Positions 33,901 through 39,139 of a stretch of DNA of 64,000 nucleotides are shown here, piece after piece (position 1 is the stretch's first letter; every line of letters starts with the position of its first letter). The DNA is from Trichostrongylus colubriformis (lineage: Eukaryota > Nematoda > Chromadorea > Rhabditida > Trichostrongylidae): contig OZ022257.1 of NCBI GenBank assembly GCA_963978905.1, forward strand, positions 38,450,203 to 38,514,202, read 5' to 3'. The notes under the pieces are model-generated. The model had not been told where the DNA came from. It was given only the letters and a program-made list of their open reading frames with translations, and did not search any database. The translations under genes and the position numbers were made by a program.

Positions 33901-36619
33901 TCATTGGAAACACAGTGTCTTTAGACCTATAAGAAGAAGTGTTGATGATTATGTATCCAGAAACTCGAAAGGGAACTTCTCGGAGATGCTTAAGTCGCTG
34001 AGGACAGCTCTTTAATCAAAAACATACGCCGTCACTCTCGCGCTCCATTCCACTACGATGGCATCTTCGATGTGCCGCGCAACTCGCCGCGTGGTCCGCC
34101 GTTGAGCTGCCGGGTCACGATAGAATCGAGGGCCTCCCGGGAAAGGTAGGCCAGGGGCGCGGAGGTAGTGTAGAAGAGACACGCTGCCTTTTATGATTTG
34201 ATACTGACCCTCCTCACTACTTGCTGCTATGAGTTTTACGTGCAACGTCCCCCCATGCTCTTTTCGAAGAAACCGAAATTTTCCCATCGAGCCTTAGACG
34301 GATAATGGGTACTTCCAAAAAGGGTCACGCAAATGAAAGCTAGAGTTCTAAAAAGATTATATGTGGTAAAGTTTACAATGAGAAATAGTACCTCTGGGCT
34401 TTATATGAGCAGTCTTCTCTAACAGCCACCACTTGCTTATGGCGCCCCTTTTGAGAATAAACGGCGGGAAGAGGGTACCATTTCTCATTTTTTGACCGTA
34501 TCATTCGATTGTTTCGCCACTTCCGTACTATTGAGCACCTCAACATTCATATTTGACCCATTGACGCCCGCGCCGTTCCGCGCGCATGCGTACTCCGCTA
34601 CAAAAGAAGGAGATAATAACTAGGCCTTGGGTTACCAAATATTTCATGATGTTTCAAGCGAACTGGCGTTGTTCTCGACACTAGTAGGTGAAGATCCATC
34701 TAGAAAATTATTCCTTGTACAGAAATATGATGTTCTATTTCTCCAGAGACATGGAGCAACTTATAACAATATATAACAGCATGAACAGTGAACAGAGGAA
34801 ACCAAGCAACTTCTTCTCAGACAAAGTTGACGTAAAATATCATTCCGTTACCTGATATACAAAACGCCAGCCGAAAGAAAAGTTTCAAGAACATATTAAC
34901 TGAGTTGAGGGTTGACTCTCATTCTTGTGAGCAACCACTGCGTGATTTTGAAGTCCCATAATTTCTTGAAATTGAGGATATCAACTAGTAATGTGCACCA
35001 GAAACTCAAAGGAAAAGCATTAGTTGGCTTTCGAGTTCATGGAACACACAAAGCCACGGAAGTACTGGAAAATTTTTGTTAATAAGATCAATACCGAGTG
35101 CGTACCCGGCGTCGCCTGCGGGCGTCGATGGGTTAATGATCCTTTCGCATTCGGCCCTAATTACCTCATCACTGCCTTTAACGGCTCACACTTAATTATG
35201 TTAACAAGCAAGCTCCACAAATCACTTGCTGCTGTCAATTTCAGTCGGGTGGTACGAAAGCCGCTTCCCCTTTTACGATCCCCATATCTGCCCCATATCC
35301 ATACGAGGTGTTACCCGGATCAATCCGTTCCAAAAACTACGAACTCATTCAGCTGTGATGTGATGACTCCAGAAGCGTTTTGGTCAAACCATGTTGCGTC
35401 CTGACGTAATACCGCCGCCAGATACTGGCGACGAAGCGAATTCATCACATTCAGACAGCCATGATGAAGGAGAAATGACTGAAAATCTTTCATTTTATCG
35501 AATTGCGTCACTACTTTATGTTCCTCGCAAAAAATTCTGAATTACATGCTAACCTGAATAAATGAGGTTATCAATGCACACGTGCCAGTGATTCCAAGCC
35601 AACTAATGAGGTACATAACATCATCCAAAAATTCCTCGTTCTCCACTTTCTGGTTCGAAACGTCTTATTCAGGTGCCCACGATGGGAAGATCAGTGTTAG
35701 TTACCTCTCCAGGGTCCAAGTAAACTGTCGTAATAAATCCTCCTAGGACCAGAACAAATGGTTGAATAGCACCTCCGACTAGGGCGCATACGGCACCGAT
35801 CATCAAACACCATTTATCACGTGTAGTGGCAAATCGAAACTGGAAATGAAATAAGCATAAGAAAGTCAACAACAAAACTTTTTTACAGCGACGCGACTGT
35901 TTGAATAAGCAGCGCATTTGGCAATGTTATGTGACGCTTACAAAATCGACAGCATCACCATGCATATACATCCTATCCCATTTTTATTCAATCTCTCTCA
36001 TTTTCACTTTAGGATCCCATCTTCTCCGGAATCAGGTTCAAGCATACCGAGGAACTCTCGAAGGACGAGGTTTTCTTTGAAATCACTCGAGGAAGCCTGA
36101 CGCCCCTTTTTGTGTTTTAGAAGTTTTTGACTCGAGAGATGATATCTCAAGAAAGGTCGCCAAATTATAACTAAACTTTGTTCTAAGTAACGGTGCTATG
36201 ATTATGGATGTATGACCTTTTTGGATAGACACTCTGAGTATAAGCAAAGAAAGCGATCAGGGAATCGCATGAGTATCACTCAAAGAATTCTCTCGACGAT
36301 ATGCCTGACCTTGACTGAAGTTTTCCAGTCCGCAACCATTCTCTTCGAACGATCATCGCAAGATCGCATGGCATTTTCTGCCTACTGGTTTTTGAGTTTT
36401 TGAATGTAATACATAGCATCCTTGAACCTTTATGGCTGACGAAGTTCCGATCTGAGAGTTCAACTTGAGAAGCGCATGTCGCCAGTAAGGGCAGTGGATG
36501 AGTTGTGCTGTGAGTGTGCTTTCTTGTGCTTCCTAACTACTCCTTCAATGGCCATGCACTTCTTCTGCTGAGCTTTCTGCCGGTGGTAGCTTTTTCTGCC
36601 ATTGCTTTTGTTCATCCAT
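1..36619 (-). CDS. pgp: Gene 1: P-glycoprotein (ABCB full transporter), multi-exon, 3' end off window
   Basis: This gene encodes an ATP-driven efflux pump of the plasma membrane with the layout TMD1-NBD1-linker-TMD2-NBD2. I assembled it from about 25 exons on the minus strand. Their joins keep frame and rebuild family motifs: Walker [10 protein letters not shown] and [10 protein letters not shown]-loops QQEP and GQEP, signature LSGGQ twice, Walker B ILFLDEAT and ILLLDEAT, and H-loop IVIAHRLST in NBD1. The exons found add up to about 1,090 codons. With the undetected pieces (start of NBD1, TM8, part of TMD2) and the C-terminal exons left of base 1, the size approaches the usual 1,250-1,300 residues. 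Introns reach 5.7 kb and carry many transposable elements. In the family such pumps export lipophilic xenobiotics, and nematode members are linked to macrocyclic lactone tolerance; substrate here is unknown. The exact pgp number cannot be assigned by eye. Confidence 0.93.
937..1083 (-). CDS. Gene 1 exon: NBD2 signature and Walker B
   Basis: 49 codons, acceptor GTTTAG, donor GTGAGT. It encodes [20 protein letters not shown], then [20 protein letters not shown] and DAQSEQ. By eye the gene 2 copy differs at about six of 147 bases. The usual glycine opening the 'GY.T.vGe.G' motif is Arg here. The H-loop and C-terminal exons must lie left of base 1. Confidence 0.96.
1446..1555 (-). CDS. Gene 1 exon: NBD2 helical subdomain
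   Basis: 110 nt, acceptor TTCGAG, donor GTAGGT. It encodes [20 protein letters not shown] and [16 protein letters not shown], matching '.sI.eNI..G........ei..Aa..AN...Fi..lP.'. Confidence 0.95.
1556..2319 (-). other. Gene 1 NBD2 intron with G+C-rich segment shared with gene 2
   Basis: The segment 1730-2060 is G+C-rich and repeats at 54420-54740 in the matching intron of gene 2, so it was present before duplication. It creates long open frames on both strands but no protein motif is recognisable. I read it as an old repeat. Confidence 0.6.
2320..2410 (-). CDS. Gene 1 exon: NBD2 Q-loop
   Basis: 91 nt, acceptor GTTTAG, donor GTATGC. It encodes [20 protein letters not shown] and [11 protein letters not shown], with Q-loop GQEP. 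Confidence 0.96.
2470..2664 (-). CDS. Gene 1 exon: NBD2 A-loop and Walker A
   Basis: 65 codons, acceptor GTTGCAG, donor GTACGC. It encodes [20 protein letters not shown], then [20 protein letters not shown]. The aromatic A-loop Tyr (FSYPSRP) and Walker [10 protein letters not shown] are intact. Confidence 0.97.
2855..3005 (-). CDS. Gene 1 exon: TM12 and exit to NBD2
   Basis: 151 nt, acceptor TTTCAG, donor GTACGT. It encodes [20 protein letters not shown] and [20 protein letters not shown], with the 'A.gs...lF.l...' coupling helix. The split TT|T codon joins TM11 in frame. Confidence 0.94.
3799..3926 (-). CDS. Gene 1 exon: TM11
   Basis: 128 nt, acceptor TTTCAG, donor GTGAGT. It encodes [20 protein letters not shown] and [20 protein letters not shown]. 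This is the 'g...a...s...f.y...F..G..Lv..g......v' helix. Confidence 0.94.
4010..4123 (-). CDS. Gene 1 exon: intracellular loop 4
   Basis: About 114 nt (112 if the CAGAG acceptor is used), donor GTGGGT. It encodes [20 protein letters not shown] and [18 protein letters not shown], equivalent to 'a.eaienirTV..l..e..f...Y...l....+...'. Confidence 0.92.
4124..6109 (-). other. Gene 1 TMD2 intron, colinear with gene 2
   Basis: The sequence follows 60.6-62.3 kb of gene 2 through most of its length. About 300 bp (roughly 4240-4535) are absent from gene 2, and gene 2 has an extra piece of about 190 bp near 61370. A short conserved exon for the TMD2 cytoplasmic loop may hide here. None was identified. 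Confidence 0.55.
6110..6164 (-). CDS. Gene 1 possible exon: TM10
   Basis: 55 nt, acceptor AATGCTAG, strong donor GTATGT. In the only phase compatible with the flanking exons it encodes [19 protein letters not shown], a helix plus basic exit like the family's 'la..pl.....+.EMk'. The same 55 nt is kept in gene 2 (62361-62415). The following cytoplasmic piece of about 20 residues ('...k.....A...a.eai') is missing, so another exon may exist. Confidence 0.45.
6932..7344. mobile_element. TIR element, family A, copy 1 (about 410 bp)
   Basis: The ends are long imperfect inverted repeats. The left arm runs ATGAGTTTC...GCATGC...TTTCACGCGAAA and the right arm returns TTTCGCGTGAAA...GCATGC...TTTCAT. There is no transposase. 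Copies at 48263-48627 and 63118-63502 share the ends. The 63 kb copy sits at the same place in the gene 2 intron, so this insertion predates the gene duplication. Confidence 0.72.
7393..7519 (-). CDS. Gene 1 exon: TM9
   Basis: 127 nt, donor GTGGTT. It encodes [20 protein letters not shown] and the helix [20 protein letters not shown]. It joins APDAMA in phase 0 to give the conserved 'Da..v+...d.R' segment. Confidence 0.93.
7776..7937 (-). CDS. Gene 1 exon: TM8 end to intracellular loop 3
   Basis: 54 codons, phase 0/0, acceptor GTTCCAG, donor GTAGGT. It encodes [20 protein letters not shown], then [20 protein letters not shown] and APDAMA, matching 'G..lt.rlR...f..iL.qd..wFD......L...l..Da'. 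The poly-A run just 3' of the donor is intronic. Confidence 0.93.
8330..8760 (-). pseudogene. Mariner transposase pseudogene (C-terminal half)
   Basis: Broken frames on the minus strand show mariner landmarks in order: VMVGAWWF (family 'vml.vWWd'), HDNLWPHVA (family HDNARPHVA, second catalytic Asp) and [16 protein letters not shown] (family 'PYSPDLAPtDyHLF..L', third catalytic Asp). Stops and frameshifts separate them. It lies in the intron between the TM7 and TM8 exons of gene 1. Confidence 0.75.
8780..9452. mobile_element. Palindromic mariner-derived element (two transposase tails)
   Basis: The ends are inverted copies of GGTGTKTGCAGAATAAATGG, each next to a TA (8778-8779 and 9453-9454), a mariner-type target duplication. 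Inside, two transposase C-termini face away from each other. One is on the minus strand (9155-8820, [20 protein letters not shown]) and one on the plus strand (9085-9339, [20 protein letters not shown]; the catalytic Asp of the YSPD motif is His). The 5' part of the transposase is missing from both halves. Confidence 0.8.
9549..11290. mobile_element. Large foldback (inverted repeat) element
   Basis: Arms of about 500 bp are inverted across a centre near 10.5 kb. Outer parts 9549-9660 and 11175-11290 share the palindromic core GCGGATCCGC and a matching tract around 'atcttcttataa'. Inner parts run about 9858-10240 and 10790-11166. The left arm carries about 195 bp (9661-9857) absent from the right arm. 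The short frames inside have no recognisable product. Confidence 0.72.
11291..12174. other. Intron remainder, no gene recognised
   Basis: I see no exon or known element. Open frames on both strands lack family motifs. This is one of the places where the missing TM8 exon of gene 1 could lie. Confidence 0.4.
12175..12590. mobile_element. MITE with TIRs of about 30 bp
   Basis: The left end contains CCAGGATGTAGCATGACGTC (12183-12202). Its reverse complement lies at about 12563-12582, and both ends close with GTGCTA/TAGCAC. No transposase is encoded; the plus-strand open frame inside (12278-12505) has no recognisable motif. Confidence 0.7.
12811..12963 (-). CDS. Gene 1 exon: TM7
   Basis: 51 codons, acceptor TTTCAG, donor GTCATG. 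It encodes [20 protein letters not shown] and the hydrophobic helix [20 protein letters not shown]. This matches the 'l..l.+.n..e...l..G......a...P.....f..i' start of TMD2. The TM8 exon should follow between 12.8 and 7.9 kb but I could not identify it. Confidence 0.85.
13447..13534 (-). CDS. Gene 1 exon: inter-half linker
   Basis: 88 nt, acceptor TTTCAG, donor GTGAGT. It encodes 29 residues, [20 protein letters not shown] and then FDSLPSSSF. The stretch is basic, proline- and serine-rich, like the regulated P-glycoprotein linker. Splice sites and phase support it; sequence conservation cannot be judged. Confidence 0.6.
14804..14939 (-). CDS. Gene 1 exon: end of NBD1 and start of linker
   Basis: 136 nt, acceptor TTTTCAG. 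It encodes [20 protein letters not shown] (the conserved 'GsH.EL....G.Y..L...Q' end of NBD1) and then a polar, variable linker. I chose donor GTTGGT at 14803-14798 because it keeps frame with the next exon; it is weak, so the 3' end may be off. Confidence 0.82.
15044..15161 (-). CDS. Gene 1 exon: NBD1 H-loop
   Basis: 118 nt, acceptor GTTATAG, donor GTCTGG. It encodes [20 protein letters not shown] and [20 protein letters not shown], with the switch His in AHRLS. Confidence 0.95.
15162..17721 (-). other. Gene 1 NBD1 intron with direct repeat and poly-G
   Basis: A segment of about 100 bp near 15760-15870 recurs in direct orientation near 16900-17010. A run of 17 G lies at 16381-16397. A 21-bp tandem duplication is at about 17019-17060. 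A plus-strand frame (16915-17547, 210 codons) crosses it but shows no motif, signal peptide or splice support, so I do not call it a gene. Confidence 0.55.
17722..17877 (-). CDS. Gene 1 exon: NBD1 signature, Walker B and D-loop
   Basis: 52 codons, acceptor GTCAG, donor GTGAGA. It encodes [20 protein letters not shown] and then [32 protein letters not shown]. Signature LSGGQ, Walker B with catalytic Glu, and D-loop SALD are intact. Confidence 0.96.
17945..18094 (-). CDS. Gene 1 exon: NBD1 Q-loop
   Basis: 50 codons, acceptor TTTACAG, donor GTATTA. It encodes [20 protein letters not shown] and then [20 protein letters not shown], with Q-loop Gln in QQEP and the helical subdomain. Confidence 0.94.
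18146..18241 (-). CDS. Gene 1 exon: NBD1 strand and linker after Walker A
   Basis: 32 codons, phase 0/0, acceptor TTCTCAG, donor GTATCA. It encodes [20 protein letters not shown] and then [12 protein letters not shown], equivalent to 'i.LL.RfYdp..G.i.iDG.di...n...lR'. Confidence 0.92.
18314..18388 (-). CDS. Gene 1 exon: NBD1 Walker A
   Basis: 25 codons, acceptor GTTTTAG, donor GTATTG. It encodes [20 protein letters not shown] followed by GKSTS, giving Walker [10 protein letters not shown]. The preceding exon, which should carry the aromatic A-loop (family 'FRYPSR'), was not found between 18.4 and 24.4 kb. Confidence 0.92.
19201..19480 (+). repeat. Helentron/DINE-like repeat F1, partial copy
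   Basis: It begins with a TA-rich start (cctactatgcat) and a GTCT/GTCC tract. Then comes the family core 'gaaattcatatctcgcgtcg' and the module 'gctgataaggagcctcgaaa'. Part of the core (about 23570-23730) recurs on the far side of the Penelope-like element. Confidence 0.65.
19772..20145. mobile_element. Long-TIR MITE with CGGTCC palindrome
   Basis: The outer ends are GGTTATACCGTGCGGACCGT and its inverse. The left arm (19772-19930) and right arm (about 20051-20145) match as inverted repeats over about 95 bp. The left arm alone contains a GC-only palindrome of about 70 bp (19779-19849) built of CGGACCGGTCGGACC-type units. No protein is encoded. The predicted hairpin is very stable. Confidence 0.75.
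20899..23461 (-). pseudogene. Penelope-like retroelement with N-terminal GIY-YIG (Naiad-type order), degenerate
   Basis: Read on the minus strand, the order is GIY-YIG endonuclease, connector, then reverse transcriptase. 23461-22820 contains a Cys cluster ([10 protein letters not shown]) and [18 protein letters not shown] followed by [11 protein letters not shown], a GIY-YIG core with extra cysteines. 22749-22181 holds the lysine-rich connector (KTRKKKKGK). Near 22.1 kb lies the Penelope hallmark [12 protein letters not shown]. 21759-20899 carries RT motifs [20 protein letters not shown] and [14 protein letters not shown]. Frameshifts break the frame at several points and the YxDD catalytic pair is not recognisable, so the copy is dead. 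Canonical Penelope has the nuclease at the C-terminus; this is the permuted arrangement reported for Naiad/Chlamys clades. It sits antiparallel to none of the host exons, in the same direction as gene 1. Confidence 0.82.
23570..23730 (+). repeat. F1 repeat fragment
   Basis: It matches 19305-19450: 'tttttaaagtgatataaggg', the module 'gggctgataaggagcctcga' and 'gatatctcgcgtcgcagcaa'. It lies about 100 bp outside the N-terminal end of the Penelope-like element. Confidence 0.6.
23932..23991. repeat. Short GC-rich inverted repeat
   Basis: GCGCCCCATC (23932-23941) pairs with GATGGGGCGC (23982-23991). An inner GCCGCGTC/GACGCGGC pair makes a hairpin of about 60 bp. It is intronic; its role is unknown. 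Confidence 0.6.
24397..24568 (-). CDS. Gene 1 exon: TM6 and end of TMD1
   Basis: 172 nt, acceptor CACTCAG, donor GTGCGG. It encodes [18 protein letters not shown] and then TM6 ([19 protein letters not shown]), ending [11 protein letters not shown]. This matches 'G.vf..ff.v..gs..lg...p.......A...+y..idr', the TMD1 to NBD1 transition. Confidence 0.9.
24628..24746 (-). CDS. Gene 1 exon: TM5
   Basis: 119 nt, acceptor TTTCAG, donor GTGATT. It encodes [19 protein letters not shown] and a hydrophobic helix ending IGTAL. The split TG|G codon gives the Trp of the conserved 'a(F/L)WYG' motif with the next exon. Confidence 0.9.
25240..27315 (+). pseudogene. CR1/Jockey-type LINE, 5'-truncated, one visible frameshift
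   Basis: 25267-26535 encodes the region before RT and RT domains 0-5: [47 protein letters not shown] and the catalytic YADD. At about 26520 the frame ends and coding continues in another frame (26496-27221) through the thumb and C-terminus to a stop. The endonuclease is missing at the 5' end, as expected for incomplete target-primed reverse transcription. The 3' end is an AAATAAATAAATAAA-type tail (27292-27315). It lies antisense in a gene 1 intron. One frameshift in almost 2 kb suggests a fairly young insertion. Confidence 0.85.
27971..28093 (-). CDS. Gene 1 exon: cytoplasmic extension of TM4/TM5
   Basis: 41 codons, phase 0/0, acceptor TTTCAG, donor GTGAGT. It encodes [20 protein letters not shown] followed by GEEHMVK, equivalent to the family's 'A..VAEE.l..I+TV.afngqe.e...Y' segment. 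Confidence 0.92.
29478..29649 (-). CDS. Gene 1 exon: TM3-TM4
   Basis: 172 nt, acceptor CTTCAG, donor GTCAGT. It encodes [19 protein letters not shown] and then two hydrophobic stretches ending MAMLGK. The 'I..G.GDK.G' motif is diagnostic of TMD1 in P-glycoproteins. Confidence 0.92.
29681..30871. mobile_element. Mariner-like TIR element without readable transposase (1.19 kb)
   Basis: The left end TA|GGTCATTCCATAAGTAATGT and right end (inverse GGCCATTCCACGAGTAATGT, followed by TA at 30872-30873) are mariner-type TIRs with TA duplication. Length is close to a full mariner, but no transposase motif is recognisable inside. A second MITE is nested at 29811-29985. It sits in a gene 1 intron about 30 bp upstream of the TM3-TM4 exon acceptor. 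Confidence 0.7.
29811..29985. mobile_element. Nested MITE of about 175 bp
   Basis: Inverted ends: 'catacagttcatttcc...acgcctggc...tacggacttgg' on the left and the inverse 'ccaagtccgtg...gccaggcgc...ggaaatggactgtatg' on the right. The centre is a (CTCTCA)-rich tract. No coding capacity. Confidence 0.65.
30872..35344 (-). other. Gene 1 intron between the TM2 and TM3 exons
   Basis: Apart from the plus-strand fragment at 31.9-32.3 kb I recognise no gene. Frames at 31035-31301 and 33468-33755 (plus) and 34012-34287 (minus) lack motifs. 34.44-34.62 kb resembles a repeat also seen near 13.6-13.8 kb in the opposite orientation. Confidence 0.45.
31854..32330 (+). pseudogene. Unrecognised spliced-gene fragment on the opposite strand
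   Basis: Plus-strand pieces with splice-like edges read in phase: 31854-31879 (DPKMAQLL), 31959-32002 ([14 protein letters not shown]), and 32033-32125 ([20 protein letters not shown], then [15 protein letters not shown]). After a frame shift comes [16 protein letters not shown] (about 32127-32178). The peptide looks like a helical intracellular protein. I cannot name it with confidence; 'CVRNG' recalls a COG8-type segment, which is only a thought. The gap at 32003-32032 is 30 nt, too short for a normal intron, and there is a frameshift, so a decayed copy within the gene 1 intron is likelier than a live gene. Confidence 0.28.
35345..35478 (-). CDS. Gene 1 exon: TM2 to intracellular loop 1
   Basis: 44 codons plus 2 nt, acceptor TTTTCAG, donor GTTCGT (weak but in phase). 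It encodes [20 protein letters not shown] and then [16 protein letters not shown], matching the conserved 'RxxYLxxxLRQDxxWFD...G.LTS.L.D' segment. The split GA|T codon restores the expected Asp at the junction with the next exon. Confidence 0.92.
35554..35649 (-). CDS. Gene 1 exon: extracellular loop 1 and start of TM2
   Basis: 32 codons, phase 0/0, acceptor AACCAG, donor GTTAGC. It encodes [11 protein letters not shown] and then the membrane stretch [20 protein letters not shown]. It joins the TM1 exon after YLDPGE. Confidence 0.88.
35705..35839 (-). CDS. Gene 1 exon: TM1 region
   Basis: 45 codons, phase 0 at both ends, acceptor TTTCCAG, donor GTAACT. It encodes [10 protein letters not shown] followed by a hydrophobic stretch ([20 protein letters not shown]), matching the 'FRYAT..DK' entry to TM1 of ABCB full transporters. 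It ends in the extracellular loop at YLDPGE. Confidence 0.9.
36560..36619 (-). CDS. Gene 1 candidate first exon (start codon)
   Basis: On the minus strand an ATG lies two bases after a pyrimidine-rich stretch ending in CAG (36622-36639), as expected for a spliced-leader trans-splice acceptor. The frame encodes 20 residues, [20 protein letters not shown], and then meets a GTGCAT donor in phase 0. The next secure exon (35839-35705) also starts in phase 0 with [10 protein letters not shown], so the join is in frame. A polar N-terminus of about 20 residues before TM1 is short for the family. No homology supports the peptide, so this remains a candidate. Confidence 0.42.
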
Positions 36620-37940
36620 TACTGCATTGCAGGAAGAAATAACCAGCAATAACTCAATGCTCAGTAAGTTAGATAAGCACAATTTGCATTCAACGATCGC
36701 ACCTCTTTCTTGTGCTCTCCCCTTAACTGCAGTAGGAAGGCAGAGCTCTCGAAAAGACATCTGAAGTATTTGGGCAGGATGGTATACGAACATCAAACCC
36801 ATCTCTCATCCGATGATCAGCAACGGAGATGGTCCTCTTATCACAAAGATGACTCCAGTGTTGACACACTTCATCATTCGTGAACGTCGAATTGGGTTTG
36901 ACAGTTTCTCGTCCAAATCAATGTTCATGGTGAGTCGCGTGCAGATATGACATTGATACCGCCACTCCGCCCACTGATCCGTGAAAAGGTCAGTTAATGG
37001 TGTGTAAAAGTGCTGCCTAGCTGTTTTCCTAACCTGATTTTTCTAGCCTTCAGACCGCAATGAAAAAGTCTCAATATTTTTTGGCTGCACTGAAGTACAC
37101 CTCCACATCAGCTCTTCCTAGTCTTCGCGGTGATCAGCTCGAAACTGCTCGACAAAAACTCCAGTGATATGAGCAATTATGAATGAAGCCTAAAATACAG
37201 GACAGCCGTGTGAGGCTCTATATTTGAATGCTCTTTCGTGTCACCTGATTTGTGCTTCTCAATTCTTGAAAAACCCCCTCAAATACAGACTCTCTTCTTT
37301 GACTCGTATTTATTTTAGTGGAAGTATGTATGTGCATTCTGGTTGATCTACTTTGCCATAAAGGAAGGCAAAATCGCCAGGCAGAAGGGCCCTTAGGTTC
37401 CGGACAAGGAAATACTACACTCTACTATTGCGTTCGTTTCAAAGACACATTTTTACGGCCGCAGGAGGTGACAGAGGTCTCCATCGACATTGATGGGAGC
37501 GTATTAGAGGAGTTTTGGATAAAGTGCTGGAATCAGAGTGTCAGTGATCATGTCTTGTCAAAACGTCCCTCTACCAGTGATTATCAATGTGGCGCCTGCT
37601 AATAACCGGCTCCACGCAGCTCATCCCTTCCTGTGCGATCAGTTATTTGTGTAAAGAGATAAAATATCATGTGGCTCCATTCTATACCAGAGATATCGTA
37701 TACGAGCCACTCAAAAATTCTCTAACGCACCAACTCTTTCACTGCTACCGGCTCGAATTCGTTTTTGTGCAATGGTTCTATGTCGCCCCTGAAAAGGAGT
37801 TGAGAAAGCTGGTTAGTATCAGTGTGATTGAAAGCCAGTAAGCGTTATATGTGGCCATTTATCAAATGATTATGGATCTGCTGGGGTGAAGGAGTAACCA
37901 TATGGGCTGGTATATCAACCAATCATGCATTTGCTAACAA
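36620..37940. other. Region upstream of gene 1, no gene recognised
   Basis: This should hold the gene 1 promoter. I can see no TATA box or other site that I would defend. The frame 37318-37602 (plus, 94 codons) has no recognisable motif. Confidence 0.4.
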
Positions 37941-38834
37941 TTAGATACTAAATTTGGCTAACCTGCACAATAAAATATCGAAAATGGCAGTAATGAAGCT
38001 CATTCGTGGCATTTTCTTGGCATCTGCCTTCTTCTCATTACGTCCTTGGCTCATAATGACTCTGTTCTCACACCTTTCCGAAAGATGCAATCTGTCCCGT
38101 TCAGTGGAATAGGTATTCCACTGAATGTATTCGTTAAATTCGAATGGTAGAAAATTAGACCATAAATCAAAACATAGAACATTGGTCCCGAAAGTAAAAC
38201 AATGTGAAAAATTGAAGATACCGCAGTTCGATGGCATCGTACGTGGTTAGAATACATGGTAGGGGTAGGAGACGGTAGAAAGCTTTGATCTTTCACACCA
38301 ACGTGAGACTCATTGCAGCGTTTGCTACCTAATCCGACCAGAACAGAAGGTAAAAATGAAATATAAGTAACAAAACCAAAACCAGAACGGAAACCCAGAA
38401 ACTGTGAAGACTTATGCAAAGTTTTGAATCGCAACTTCATTGCATAAACTATTAATGCGTCCAGAAGCTCCATGTGATCCAGAAGCTGCTTCAATGGTGT
38501 ACACTATGAAATTCATTACTTGATACATTTACTTTGCTGGGCTCGAGGTACCAAATAATAAACTGGACTCTGTTGTACATACAAGGTTTGCGAAATAACC
38601 TACTCCTGCGACATATTCTTCTAACATATACGAATTTTCTAATACTATCTTGTGTGGAAATTGCAAAAATATACGTAAATTTATCAGAATATGGAGTAGA
38701 GAGGCACCTTTAAACTGAAAAGTAATAAATCGAAAGGCTATGAGAGCGGCGACGACCGCACAGTCAGAAAGACAGCCGATTATGATTGATGGATTGTTCT
38801 TATTCCACACAAACGGAATCAGAAAGACAACCAA
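37941..38834 (-). pseudogene. Probable nematode serpentine (7TM chemoreceptor) pseudogene
   Basis: Minus-strand segments read like the middle and C-terminal part of a nematode chemoreceptor. 38494-38051 has a TM4-like stretch (FVTYISFLPSVLVGL), an extracellular loop with cysteines, and a TM5-like stretch (VLLSGPMFYVLIYGLIFYHS). 38237-37941, in another frame, has a basic loop (GRNEKKADAKKMPR) and a TM6-like start (FITAIFDILL). 38834-38529 contains further hydrophobic segments (ALIAFRFITF, VAGVGYFANL). Frames shift between pieces and no full 7TM frame can be assembled. Family assignment rests on pattern only. Confidence 0.35.
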
Positions 38835-38872
38835 TTATGGTTAAGCGATTGTTCTTATTCCACACAAACGAC
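38764..38872. repeat. Tandem duplication of about 55 bp
   Basis: Two imperfect direct copies end in 'ttgttcttattccacacaaa'. They disrupt the 5' part of the receptor-like pseudogene. Confidence 0.7.
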
Positions 38873-39139
38873 ATATGCTCTACAGGGATGACGTAAAGAT
38901 CCATTCCTTACGAGCTACAGACTAACAACTATGTGCAATCCAGAGAACGAATGAAAATGACGACTTCAGTTTGATAAGCGCGTTTTTAAGATATAGAAGA
39001 GCAATTTTTGCCCTCAGGAGCACTTAGCCAAGCCTGTGGCTCGCTCTTCGGAAAATGGGGATAGAACTTGAAGGAAAAGAAGTTGAAAATTTCGATAAAA
39101 GCCCGTGGATAACATGTGTGATGATATTAACGATTACAT

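Noticed and set aside
36003..36097. Possible first exon of gene 1 reading [13 protein letters not shown] on the minus strand
   Set aside because: Its only GT donors leave the wrong phase for the TM1 exon; the 36560-36619 candidate fits phase and start context better.
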